Under the pieces are notes generated by a model. It worked only from the letters and a program-made list of their open reading frames with translations. It searched no databases and was not told where the DNA came from. This document shows positions 1 to 10,530 of a DNA stretch of 64,000 nt, in pieces. The DNA comes from Agapanthus africanus (Eukaryota > Streptophyta > Magnoliopsida > Asparagales > Amaryllidaceae): NCBI GenBank assembly GCA_030015575.1, contig CM057337.1, positions 342,126,583 to 342,190,582 of the forward strand. Reading direction: 5' to 3'. Positions within the stretch are counted from its first letter, which is position 1. Each line of letters begins with the position of its first letter. The position numbers and the translations under genes were made by a program.

Positions 1-167
1 TTTCTTTTATTAATCTCATTAATAAAACCCATCATTTAAGCTTCCTAAGCATCATAGAAGAAACGAAAGCAGCAATATTTATATATCAACATATAGTATA
101 AGCATTCGTCTCAGGCAGTAATATGATCTCATCACAGAACATTGCAGCAGAAGTCAACATATGAAAT
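1..167. other. Flank of the outer element; nothing recognised
   Basis: AT-rich DNA before the first base of element A. There is no open frame, LTR end or RNA gene that I can recognise. The five bases before A (GAAAT, 163-167) should be its 5' target-site duplicate, but the matching copy lies outside the window. Confidence 0.5.
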
Positions 168-933
168 TGTAACACCTTAGGATGTGTTTAGTGGCTAATT
201 ATACTTTAATATATGGTTTTTAATAAAAAGTTTACCAAATTGATCTTCAATTATTTTATCCTATTTAATGAATATTTTATTAGATTTTTTCCTTGGCTTG
301 CATATACTTGTGCATGTCAACTAGGGTTAAATATAGGGTTAAACCATGATTAGTAACTCAATTGCCTTAAGCTAATTCAAAATAGATTTAATTGTTTTGG
401 GTTTGTTTTTTTTATTGGAAAATGTTTTAAATTAAGTTGAGAGAGAGAGGGAGGGAGGGAATGGGCTTCATGGCTTGTGCTATACTTGCAATAAATGAAG
501 AAAGAGAGAGAGGGGGGTTGACTAGCCTTGACACCCTTTCCTTGGTTGCTTTGCCTTTCATTTTCTCACAATACTCTCCCTCTCACTCACTACCAGCACC
601 AGCAGCAGCTCTTGAAGCAGTAACAGCAGCAGAACAAGCAGCACGAGCAGCATCAGCAACAACACCAGCAGTATCATCAGCAGCAACACTAACAGCAGTA
701 ACAGCAGCAACAGCAGCAACAGCAGCAGCAGTAGCAGGCAGCAGCAGCTTCTTCTCTTCTTCTTCTCCTCCTACCCCTGCTTCCTAGGGTCTATTGGGGT
801 ATATTTCTTAAACCCAACTCCTTTTTGCTAAGCTTGTGTGTTAAATAGCTTCGGTTAGTGCTAATTGTGTGTTTTAGTACTAAAATGGTGATTTGTTTGA
901 AGTTTTGGCCGAGTGGTGATATTGATGGTTTGT
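168..933 (+). repeat. Element A 5' LTR, first part (U3 start)
   Basis: Begins TGTAACACC, and matches 48054-48202 plus 61548-62160 in the 3' LTR. It is cut at 933 by element C; the five bases 929-933 (TTTGT) recur at 12181-12185. It holds a GA-rich stretch and a CAG/CAA tract. The LTR continues at 12186. Confidence 0.93.
598..747 (+). repeat. CAG/CAA trinucleotide tract in the U3 of element A
   Basis: An impure (CAG/CAA)n tract downstream of a GAGAGA-rich stretch. The same arrangement occurs in A's other LTR (61831-61985) and in F (34690-34800, 42285-42420, inverted 44895-45060). The two A copies differ by a 9-base deletion and substitutions. An open frame of about 105 codons (Ala/Thr/Ser-rich) runs through it; low complexity alone can explain that frame. 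Confidence 0.85.
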
Positions 934-1593
934 TGTCACGACCCGCAGGGTACGGAACGTGACTGGCACTTAAGTTTATGAAACGTCTCAAGACGTCCGT
1001 AAAATAAGTAAGCCAAAGCCCAGAAAACCAAAACCAAATAAGCAAATGAGTGAAGAGAACCCAAACAATTGAAAACGAGTTTATCAAATAAGTCATATAA
1101 CCCTTTTTAAAAACAATATCAATTTTTCCGAAAATTTCGGCAGAGTCTCCTTTGTAAATACTGGCCCCCAAAATGGATACAACAAGAATATATATATGAA
1201 TCCAACAAATAAGGCATCCCCAAGCGGGAGCTAGCTCTTCGCCACAAGGCGGTCACAAATCCCACGCAATATAAAACAACAACATGCAAAATAATCATAA
1301 AGAAGCATGAGAAAAACAGCATGTCGACTCAAGTGAGCTAGACCCCCAAATACAGCATAAAAAGTCCACAAATCTCACAGTCTCATCTCTAGGTCAATAT
1401 ACAACAATACTGGTAGAAACAGTAGATGGAGTACACTAGATACAAAGAATATACAAGGTGGTGTAAAAATAATAATATAACCCACCTAAGAGCAAAGCCT
1501 CGAGTCTAGGCAAAAGAGGCAAAAGAAGCAAGTGCGCCCGCCGCTACTGTACTGACGGAGCGGACCTGAAAAAGGCTGTGGCACAACGGGGGT

Positions 1594-1606
1594 GAGTTGC
1601 CAACTC
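1594..1606. promoter_or_regulatory. Conserved LTR block with GAGTTGCCAACTC palindrome
   Basis: GAGTTGCCAACTC next to GTGGCACAACGGGGGT. The same block is found in all five Gypsy LTR families here (14239, 37404, 48883, 57813, 16224, 9382), always about 570-710 bases from the LTR 3' end. Function unknown. Confidence 0.6.
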
Positions 1607-2490
1607 GTGAGTAATAAATAACATCTACACAGGCTATCGAAAGCATGCACACAAGTATCCTAGCATCTAAAATACAGGTAAGGCAGGACATAATAGCAGG
1701 TATGTATGCAATATGAATATACTAGCAGGTATGAATGCAATGCGAATCAACTCATGATCTGAATGTGTAAGTATAAGAATCATGTTTTTCCCTTAGGAAC
1801 CTCTTTTGAAATACCAGCACAATACCAATAGAATCAACAAGAACCTGTATCCAGCAACGACACCTCAAAACTATCACAAATCTCATATATCCATGTCATA
1901 GTATCTCTGGCCTCAGCCATCCGGCTGACCCATCTCAATATCAATATCTCATCATCTCGCGGCCACGGTCGGTATCCTCTGGATATCCGCCGTCCCAAAC
2001 AGTCACCGGTAGGTAATCCGTCCCCTGCCAGGCTCAACGTCAACAACACATTCCTCTTGCCCCGGGGTACTTTACCGGGCCCACCATGTACCCGTGACGG
2101 TTCCTCCACTCCTCGACACGGATCTCGAAAACCACAGCAAACTCATGGTGGACGACACTTACATCACTAGAAAACCGCAATTTACATATTTTAAAAATAT
2201 AATAAGTTTAGAAATTTTGCGGTTTTCCCCCGAAATCCAGAAATATCATAAAATCTCAAGAAATCCTCATAAGTGCATATGTCAATGATAATGAATGCAT
2301 ATGGTATCAATAATCAAGTTGCGATGTGTGATTAATAGATTAGGCATGAACAAATAATATGATGAAGTACATGCACATGAATAGCAATCCTACGATTTCA
2401 TTTTAAGGAATTAAAGCAATAGCGCAAGTTTAAGTATCAATTATAGTAAAAGGTTTCAATTTAAAGGTTATCTAGTATGGTGGCATGGCA

Positions 2491-2552
2491 ATTACCAGGG
2501 TGTGTGTGTAAGCATGAATAGTGCTCGTGCTGCATATAAAAACCCTGGCAAT
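2491..2552 (-). promoter_or_regulatory. Conserved LTR hairpin (element C, 3' LTR copy)
   Basis: Arms ATTACCAGGGT (2491-2501) and ACCCTGGCAAT (2542-2552). In the sense RNA this is an 11-pair stem with one G-U pair. It is flanked in sense by GGACACCTGCACC and TGCCATGCCACC, as in the other families. Confidence 0.6.
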
Positions 2553-4251
2553 GGTGCAGGTGTCCTATAGAATGGGTTCGTATATGTATGTCAATATAAG
2601 GTATGAATGTAGCAAATAATCATACAAGTATTACACCCCTAATTACTAACATTACTAAGAATCCTTTTAAGCCACTAAAACTATCGGGCGACTTGCGCCA
2701 TCCAATGATAGTCCCCCGTAGATGTTACATCTACTCACCGGAATCCCTAGATAGTCACGTCAAATCACCGCTTTCCCCTTTCGTGCCGCGTCTGACGTCT
2801 CCGCGACCGAACCTGGAATTTACATCAATACCAAACATAAGGTTACATACAAGAACGACGCAAAACCCAAACGAAAATACTAACGTTCACAAGCTAGGTA
2901 CAACGTGCACAAGGTGCGCGGAACACACGCGAAAATCGCAAAAACTAACTAAAACGTCGATTTGGTCGCCCGGCAAAGCTAAAACCCGGTCACTCAAAAA
3001 TCCGCACTCACACATCCTAAATGTCATAGGATACGCTAAAAATGTCATCAAGACATCAAAAATAATTTATCACATACTTTTATCACAAAACTAGTAAGCA
3101 CAAACATTCTAAAAAACACGACGCAACATCTCCGTTATGCGATAAAGTGCTCACAATCCAACACAAACCTCCAACTAAACCACTAGATAGCCACTACAAT
3201 AATTTTAAACCACTAGCAATGCTTAAAAACCTAATTTCCATAAACAAAACCTTTCTTGATTTTTATAATTAGCAATTTCAATCCGAAACTAAACATGACA
3301 ATACCAAATTAACACTAATTTGAAGCCCACACCAAATAAAGTAACCTCATTAACTTAGATTAGCAAACAACTAGATATTAAAATAGATTTAATTAACTAA
3401 ATAAGGGTTTCTAAAACCCTAGTTAAACTCTAACCATAAACTTTTAAAAAACTAGATTAGAAACTAACACTAAATTAACACTACAACAATTTAATTTAAG
3501 AAACTTAACCAAAAGAATTTAATATGGTGGAAATTATACCTCAAGATCTATGGATCTAGCATGATCATTTGCCTCTAAAATTGCCTCCTTTCCACATGAT
3601 TTAAACTAAAGTGGGTGTGAGAAGAGATGGATTAAGATTTTGTGTTGAAATAGTGAAGGATTTGTTGAATTTTGAGATGAATTTGTGAACAAAAGAGAGG
3701 GGAAAAATGAAGGGGGGGGGAGCTGCTGGTTTCGGCCAGAGGAGGGAGGAGGGGAATGGTGTGGGGTGTGGGAAATGGTCACCAAGTCAAACCCCCCCAA
3801 AGTCAAATACACCATACCTCCAAAATACTATATTTTAAAACCTACACATCAACTCAATTCATTCCTAACAAAAGAGAGGGGGAGAATTTTCTGCAGTTTG
3901 GGCCAACCAAGGAGATGTGAGGATGTGTGTGTAAGAGTGCACAAAATTTTTTTTGCAAAAAGACCCCTACAAGTCCAAAATTGCAAGTTTAAGCTTAAAT
4001 TCAATAAATTTCGTTTTCCATAAAAAAAATTAGTTAAAACTTAAAATAAAAAACTAAAAATTTATGTTACAACTAGATTTTAATTAACATGATTTTAAAG
4101 CTTAATTTAGCCCATTTAAATTTGTATTTATCGCTAATTTAATTTATTTTCTTACCGGCTTAAAATAATATTAAAAAAATTGAAAAATTAGGGAAAATTT
4201 TTAAACGACCAGAATTTCATAATAAACTCATTTGCTACTAAAAACTAGCAA

Positions 4252-5796
4252 TTACCTATCCAAATTAGGTATAATTAGTCCTAAACTGCAAAATAACAAA
4301 AAAGACGATTTACGGAAAAATACCACATTTTTACCGATTTTCGGGAAAACACCAAAACGACAATTCAAGGCGCTACAATCTTCCCCCCTTAAAGAAATTC
4401 GCTCCCCGAATTTAAAAATATAGCTACGTGTACCTTCAAAGAGATGGGGATATTTCTTCCTCATCTCGCCCTCGGTCTCCCAGGTGACCTCCTCGCTGCT
4501 CGGGCCACGCCAAAGGACCTTGACGGTCGGTATAACTTTCGATCTCAACTTCTTCACCTGCCGATCCAGGATGGCCACCGGCTGCTCTGCAAAAGAAAGG
4601 TCGCGCTCTAGCTGGACTGTCGGGTGCTGAATCGCATGCGAAGGGTCGTGAAGGTACTTGCGTAGCATCGAAACATGGAAGACGGGGTGAACATCGGGAA
4701 AGCTGGGTGGCAGAGCCAAACGATATGAAACTGCGCCGACACGCTCGAGAATCTCGAAGGGACCCACAAATCTGGGACTAAGCTTTCCTTTCCGCCCAAA
4801 TCGAATCACGCCCTTCATCGGAGAGACCCTCAGAAAAACATGATCGCCAACTGCGAACTCTAGCCTGCGACGGCGCCTGTCTGCATACGATTTCTGCCTG
4901 CTCTGAGCCGCTCTCATCCGGTCTCGGATCAACTGTATCTTCGCTGTCGTCTCCTCAACAAGCTGCGGCCCCAAAATACTGCTCTCGCTGAGCTCTGTCC
5001 AACAGACGGGCGATCTGCATCTCCTCCCATACAATGCCTCGAATGGTGCCATCTGAATAGTATCTTGGAAGCTGTTGTTGTAGGAGAACTCCACTAGAGG
5101 TAAATGACGATCCCAGCTACCGCCGAAGTCTAAAACGCACGCTCTGAGCATGTCCTCGAGAGTCTGAATGGTCCGCTCTGACTGTCCGTCGGTCTGCGGA
5201 TGAAACGCTGTGCTGAAGCTCAAACGAGTGCCCAAAGCCTCCTGAAGTCTCTTCCAAAGTCGGCTGGTGAACTGGGTGCCTCGATCTGACACGATACAAG
5301 TCGGTACGCCATGCAACCGCACGATCTCGTCGATGTAAAGCTGGGCATACTGAGCGAAGCTGAAAGTTGTCTTCACTGGCAGGAAGTGAGCCGCTTTCGT
5401 CAATCGATCTACGATCACCCAGATGGAGTCATACCCTCGACTGGTCCTGGGTAGACCCACAACGAAATCCATCGAAATCTGCTCCCATTTCCACTCCGGA
5501 ATGGGTAACGGCTGTAGCTCTCCTGCGGGCCTCTGGTGCTCGGCCTTGACTTGCTGACAAGTCAGGCATCTCGATACAAACTCCGCAATGTCCCTCTTCA
5601 TCCCGTCCCACCAGTAGGTCTCTCTCATATCATGGTACATCTTGGTGGAACCGGGGTGGACACTATACACTGATCGGTGTGCCTCCTCAAGAATGTCGCG
5701 CCGCAATCCATCAGCATCTGGTACGCACAGTCTAAATCCATAGCATAAAATCCCCTGATCGTCAATCACGAACTCGGAAAATCTGCCCTGTCTCAT
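4252..5796 (-). CDS. Integrase and chromodomain part of element C pol
   Basis: A 514-codon frame without stops. It inserts retrotransposon cDNA into chromosomes, and the C-terminal chromodomain is thought to steer chromoviruses to heterochromatin. Visible in order: the HHCC zinc finger ([10 protein letters not shown] then CLTC); the DDE core with D in MDF, D at 5284-5286 (VSDRG) and E at 5174-5176 (QSERT), giving D-x35-E; then the [10 protein letters not shown] tail and a chromodomain with VKVLWR and [17 protein letters not shown] end (here EGEMRKK). The true protein is part of a gag-pol polyprotein, so ATG at 5796 is not a native start. The frame is joined to the RNase H part through a stop and a shifted stretch near 5800-5910. 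The last about 40 codons run through the PPT into the LTR. Confidence 0.88.
   Translation of the reverse strand: MRQGRFSEFVIDDQGILCYGFRLCVPDADGLRRDILEEAHRSVYSVHPGSTKMYHDMRETYWWDGMKRDIAEFVSRCLTCQQVKAEHQRPAGELQPLPIPEWKWEQISMDFVVGLPRTSRGYDSIWVIVDRLTKAAHFLPVKTTFSFAQYAQLYIDEIVRLHGVPTCIVSDRGTQFTSRLWKRLQEALGTRLSFSTAFHPQTDGQSERTIQTLEDMLRACVLDFGGSWDRHLPLVEFSYNNSFQDTIQMAPFEALYGRRCRSPVCWTELSESSILGPQLVEETTAKIQLIRDRMRAAQSRQKSYADRRRRRLEFAVGDHVFLRVSPMKGVIRFGRKGKLSPRFVGPFEILERVGAVSYRLALPPSFPDVHPVFHVSMLRKYLHDPSHAIQHPTVQLERDLSFAEQPVAILDRQVKKLRSKVIPTVKVLWRGPSSEEVTWETEGEMRKKYPHLFEGTRSYIFKFGERISLRGEDCSALNCRFGVFPKIGKNVVFFRKSSFLLFCSLGLIIPNLDR
4378..4390 (-). other. Polypurine tract of element C
   Basis: The plus strand reads ATCTTCCCCCCTT directly beside the LTR end. 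In sense this is AAGGGGGGAAGAT before TGTAGCGCC, the expected plus-strand primer site. Confidence 0.85.
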
Positions 5797-6404
5797 CTAC
5801 GCCATGATCTCTGAGCAACGGTCGTCACTGCGCTGTGCCTCATATATACGGTCAAGCAACTGTGGGCGTGCACGAACATGCGCGAGCTGTCCCCCTGTCT
5901 GAGTGAACTCAACTCAACTCGGCTGTCGTATAACATCTGCCAATCTGCTGACGACTGCTTCTGCACTGCGCGCAAAAAGGATAGACTACCCCCGGGCCTC
6001 CTACTCAAAGCATCTGCCACCATATTCGCCTTTCCTGGGTGATATAGGATCTCGCAGTCGTAGTTTTTCACCAACTCCATCCAACGACGCTGTCTGAGGT
6101 TCAGGTCTCGCTGCTGAAATATGTATTTTAAGCTCTTGTGGTCTGTGAATATTTGGCACGACTCGCCATATAGGTAATGTCGCCAAATCTTCAGTGCAAA
6201 AACCACTGCAGCCATCTCCAAATCGTGAGTGGGGTAGTTCTGTTCATGCTTCTTCAACTGCCGAGAAGCATAAGCGATCACCCGGCCATGCTGCATCAGT
6301 ACGCACCCTAATCCCACTCGCGAAGCATCACAGTAGACCACAAATCCGCCTGATCCCGAAGGCAAAGATAATACCGGCGCCGTAGTCAAACAAGTCCGTA
6401 GCTG
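5793..6404 (-). pseudogene. RNase H part of element C pol, frameshifted
   Basis: Continues the RT frame after an in-frame TAG (Gln codon changed) at about 6402-6404. RNase H motifs are present: [38 protein letters not shown] and the terminal [12 protein letters not shown]. After about residue 165 the frame slips (around 5900), and the region that should link to the integrase is read out of frame until the stop at 5793. RNase H degrades the RNA template during reverse transcription. Confidence 0.85.
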
Positions 6405-7892
6405 CTAAAAACTGCGCTCGCACTCCTCTGTCCAAACGAAAGGAACTCCCTTCCGGGTCAAACCGGTCAAAGGTGCAGCTATACGGGAGAAATCCTGAAC
6501 AAAACGCCTGTAGTAGCCTGCCAGGCCTAGAAAACTACGGATCTCAGTAACCGATGTAGGTCGGGGCCACTTCTGAACAGCCTCAATCTTCTTTGGGTCC
6601 ACACATATGCCGTCTCTCGTAACCACGTGACCCAAGAATCCGACGCTGTCCAGCCAGAATGCACACTTGGAGAACTTTGCGAACAGCTGGTGCACCCTCA
6701 GAGTCTGTAACGTAATCTGCAAGTGCTCCTCTCTGCTCCGGGAGTACACCAAGATATCGTCGATAAACACGATGATGAACAAATTAAGATACGGCCTGAA
6801 TGAACGGTTCATCAAATCCATGAATGCTGCTGGGGTGTTGGTGAGTCTGAACGACATCACCAAAAACTCGTAGTGGCCGTAGCGCGTGCGGAAAGCTGTC
6901 CTCGGTATATCCTCCTGTCGAACTCGTAGCTGATGGTATCCTGATTGCAAGTCGATCCTCGAAAAATACCCCGCACCCTGAAGCTGGTCGAACAAATCAT
7001 CAATGCGTGGCAACGGATATCTATTCCGCACGGTAACCTTGTTCAGCTGGCGGTAGTCGATATATAAGCGCAAACTTCCATCCTTCTTCTTGACAAACAG
7101 GACCGGAGCACCCCACGGAGAAACACTAGGTCGAATAAGCCCCTTATCTAACAAATCCTGCAACTGATCCTTCTGCTCTCGAAGCTCTGCCGGGGCCATC
7201 CGATAAGGCGGTATAGAAATAGGCCCCGAGCCGGGAATCAAATAGATGCAGAACTCAACGTCGCGCTCAGGTGGTAGCCCAGGTAGCTCATCAGGGAAAA
7301 CATCAGGGAACTCACAAACAACCGGGACCCGGTCCAACGGAACCTCTGCAGCTCGAGTATCACAAATAAACGCTAAGAATCCCTGACATCCCTTCCGCAA
7401 GAGCTGACCAGCGCGAAGAGACGAAATCAAGCTGGGAAGGGTGACGCTGCGGTCTCCCGGAAAGCTAAATATGACCGCCTTCTCACGGCAGTCCACCGAA
7501 GCATAACAAGTGGCTAGCCAATCCATGCCCAGAAGCACAACAAAGTCCAACATATCGAGGAGAATCAAATCAACCGATGAATCCCTCTCCCCGATACGAA
7601 CGGAACACAAACGAAATACAAAACGAGCGACAAACGACTCGCCTACCGGAGTAACAACAACAAGCGGATGATCTAACGACGACGACTCACGGCCCAACAT
7701 CGGTGCAAAGTGTGTAGAGACGTACGAATGTGTGGAACCTGGGTCGAATAATACCCGTGCGTCGAAAGAACAAACTGATAAGGTACCTGTCACAACGGCG
7801 TTGGATGCCTGCGCATCCTGCGGTGTCAAAGCAAATACTCGGGCCTGTCCTCCACCGATAGCGGGCTGACCTCGACCTCAGCCTCTGCCTCC
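6405..7892 (-). pseudogene. Protease and reverse transcriptase part of element C pol
   Basis: Open from about 7829 to 6405. The aspartic protease site reads [11 protein letters not shown] (D at 7743-7745). The RT follows, with the [10 protein letters not shown] entry, KKDGSLRL, the [13 protein letters not shown] block, the catalytic FIDDILVYS (DD at 6756-6761) and the [13 protein letters not shown] end. One Gln codon has become TAG at the end. Between gag and this part, two in-frame TGA codons (near 7892 and 7877) replace CGA arginine codons, as expected from methyl-cytosine decay. The domains themselves look nearly intact. Confidence 0.9.
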
Positions 7893-8486
7893 TCATCCTC
7901 TCTGAACAGGACCGCCGCGCCCACGGCCTCTGGTTGCACCTAACTGGCGTGGAGCATCGCCGGTGGTAGGAAGTAGGGCTCTCTGAGGAGGGGGTGGTGA
8001 TGGTGGTAGGGTCATATATGGAACTGTCGCTGCTCCCTGTCGTCTCACCGGACAGTCTCTGATACGATGATGCAGGCTACCACACCAAAAACATCCTAAC
8101 CATGGCTGCTGACCATATGGGTGATGGCGATACAACTGGCCCCTAAAGAATCCGCCACGGCCTCTGCGAACACGCCTAGGTGCTAACATATCAGTGCGAA
8201 TCCGACTCGGTCTCGAAACGACCGTAGGAGGAGTAGTATCCGATCTCTGCGCTCGATTGACCTCTACTAAGGATCCCACCATCTGTCGTAGCTCCTGCAT
8301 ACCTCCTATCATCTGTCGTTGCTCCTCCATACCAGACTCTAGCCTGTCCATGCGACCTGGGGAATGCGGATCAGTCTGTCCCTGAGGCGTAGGTAAACCC
8401 CCCTGCTCAGTCCTCGTCTCGGACGAGCCTGCTCGAATCTCATCACGGGTGGCAGTCCTCTGCGCTCTCGTAGTCTTCGGTGACAT
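7893..8486 (-). pseudogene. gag of element C lacking the capsid domain
   Basis: About 197 codons from ATG at 8486 (MSPKTTRAQR, matching A's MPPKTMRAQR). The N-terminal part is similar to A and F, including the methionine/glutamine-rich MQELRQMVGSLVE stretch. It then jumps straight to the arginine/glycine-rich linker and the CX2CX4HX4C zinc knuckle (8052-8093, CFWCG to RDC). The about 160-residue capsid domain seen in A at 31805-32290 is absent, so no Gag shell could form. ATG at 8486 is preferred over the upstream 8534 start because A's gag begins at the equivalent codon and an acceptor-like CAG lies six bases before it. Confidence 0.82.
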
Positions 8487-8510
8487 AGTGGCTGTTACAA
8501 GAACAGGATG
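8484..8510 (-). promoter_or_regulatory. Candidate splice acceptor directly before C gag
   Basis: The sense strand reads TTCTTGTAACAG|CCACT|ATG, with the AG at 8493-8492. A has TTTCTTTTTAG|CCATT|ATG and F has ATCTATTTATAG|CC at the same place. It would pair with the LTR donor at 10526-10525. Confidence 0.45.
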
Positions 8511-8703
8511 ATAAGAACAGTGCAATAGGATCATAGGATACTCGGAATTGAAGAAGGAATTTCAAGCAAGTATATCCTAAGTCACTTAGGCGGAGTACCG
8601 TATCGCAAGTATGCCGCGGACATACACACGCTACGTTACCCTACATAAGTCACTTACTCCATCTACCAAGGGTCGTCCTACACTCAAAAAGGTAAAACCT
8701 ATC

Positions 8704-8715
8704 GCTCTGATACCA
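8704..8715 (-). other. Primer-binding site of element C
   Basis: The sense strand reads TGGTATCAGAGC, complementary to the 3' end of initiator tRNA-Met, four bases inside the 5' LTR end. Confidence 0.9.
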
Positions 8716-10278
8716 ACTTTGTCACGACCCGCAGGGTACGGAACGTGACTGGCACTTAAGTTTACGAAACGTCTCAAGACGTCCGTAAAATAAGTAAGCC
8801 AAAGCCCAGAAAATCAAAACCAAATAAGCAAATGAGTGAAGAGAACCCAAACAATTGAAAACGAGTTTATCAAATAAGTCATATAACCCTTCTTAAAAAC
8901 AATATCAATTTTTCCGAAAATTTCGACAGAGTCTCCTTTATAAATACTGGCCCCCAAAATGGGTACAACAAGAATATATATATATGAATCCAAAAAATAA
9001 GGCATCCCCAAGCGGGAGCTAGCACTTCGCCACAAGGCGGTCACAAATCCTACGCAATATAAAACAACAACATGCAAAATAATCATAAAGAAGCATGAGA
9101 AAAACAGCATGTCGACTCAAGTGAGCTCGACCCCCAAATACAGCATAAAAAGTCCACAAATCTCACAGTCTCATCTCTAGGTCAATATACAACAATACTG
9201 GTAGAAACAGTAGATGGAGTACACTAGATACAAAGAATATACAAGGTGGTGTAAAAATAATAATATAACCCACCTAAGAGCAAAGCCTCGAGTCCAGGCA
9301 AAAGAGGCAAAAGAAGCAAGTGCGCCCGCCGCTACTGTACTGACGGAGCGGACCTAAAAAAGGCTGTGGCACAACGGGGGTGAGTTGCCAACTCGTGAGT
9401 AATAAATAACATCTACACAGGCTATCGAAAGCATGCACACAAGTATCCTAGCATCTAAAATACAGGTAAGGCAGGACATAATAGCAGGTATGTATGCAAT
9501 ATGAATATACTAGCAGGTATGGATGCAATGCGAATCAACTCATGATCTGAATGTGTAAGTATAAGAATCATGTTTTTTCCTTAGGAATCTCTTTTGAAAT
9601 ACCAGAACAATACCAATAGAATCAACAAGAACCTGTGTCCAGCAACGACACCTCAAAACTATCACAAATCTCATATATCCATGTCATAGTATCTCTGGCC
9701 TCAGCCATCCGGCTGACCCATCTCAATATCAATATCTCATCATCTCGCGGCCACGGTCGGTATCCTCTGGATATCCGCCGTCCCAAACAGTCACCGGTAG
9801 GTAATCCGTCCCCTGCCAGGCTCAACATCAACAACACATTCCTCTTGCCCCGGGGTACCTTACCGGGCCCACCATGTACCCGTGACAGTTCCTCCACTCC
9901 TCGACATGGATCTCGAAAACCACAGCAAACTCATGGTGGACGACACTTACATCACTAGAAAACCGCAATTTACATATTTTAAAAATATAATAAGTTTAGA
10001 AATTTTGCGGCTTTCCCCCGAAATCCAGCAATATCATAAAATCTCAAGAAATCCTCATAAGTGCAAATGTCAATGATAATGAATGCATATGGTATCAATA
10101 ATCAAGTTGCGATGTGTGATTAATAGATTAGGCATGAACAAATAATATGGTGAAGTACATGCACATGAATAGCAATCCTACGATTTCATTTTAAGGAATT
10201 AAAGCAATAGCGCAAGTTTAAGTATCAATTATAGTAAAAGGTTTCAATTTAAAGGTTATCTAGTGTGGTGGCATGGCA

Positions 10279-10340
10279 ATTACCAGGGTATGTGTGTAAG
10301 CATGAATAGTGCTCGTGCTGCATATAAAAACCCTGACAAT
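10279..10340 (-). promoter_or_regulatory. Conserved LTR hairpin (element C, 5' LTR copy)
   Basis: ATTACCAGGGT (10279-10289) and ACCCTGACAAT (10330-10340). In sense RNA all 11 positions pair if two G-U pairs are allowed, so the change from the other copy keeps the stem. Confidence 0.6.
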
Positions 10341-10505
10341 GGTGCAGGTGTCCTATAGAATGGGTTCATATATGTATGTCAATATAAGGCATGAATGTAG
10401 CAAATAATCATACAAGTATTACACTCCTAATTACTAACATTACTAAGAATCCTTTTAAGCCACTAAAACTATCGGGCGACTTGCGCCATCCAACGATAGT
10501 CCCCC

Positions 10506-10530
10506 GTAGATGTTACATCTACTCACCGGA
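10506..10530 (-). promoter_or_regulatory. Splice-donor-like motif with short hairpin (element C 5' LTR)
   Basis: The sense strand reads CCG|GTGAGTAGATG then ACATCTAC. GTAGAT/ATCTAC can pair. The same donor and mini-hairpin occur in A, F, B and D. Confidence 0.5.

Larger units (their letters stand above)
934..4377 (-). repeat. Element C 3' LTR
   Basis: 3444 bp. On the plus strand it starts TGTCACGACCCGCAGGG and ends GGCGCTACA; read in element sense it starts TGTAGCGCC and ends GGGTCGTGACA. It matches 8720-12180 almost base for base. A 163-codon plus-strand frame (2603-3094) also exists in the other copy (10391-10882), but it is antisense and I do not take it as a gene. Confidence 0.95.

Noticed and set aside
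2603..3094. 163-codon plus-strand frame, repeated at 10391-10882
   Set aside because: It lies antisense in both LTR copies of C, matches no family I know and is explained by LTR duplication; there is no start context or codon signal.
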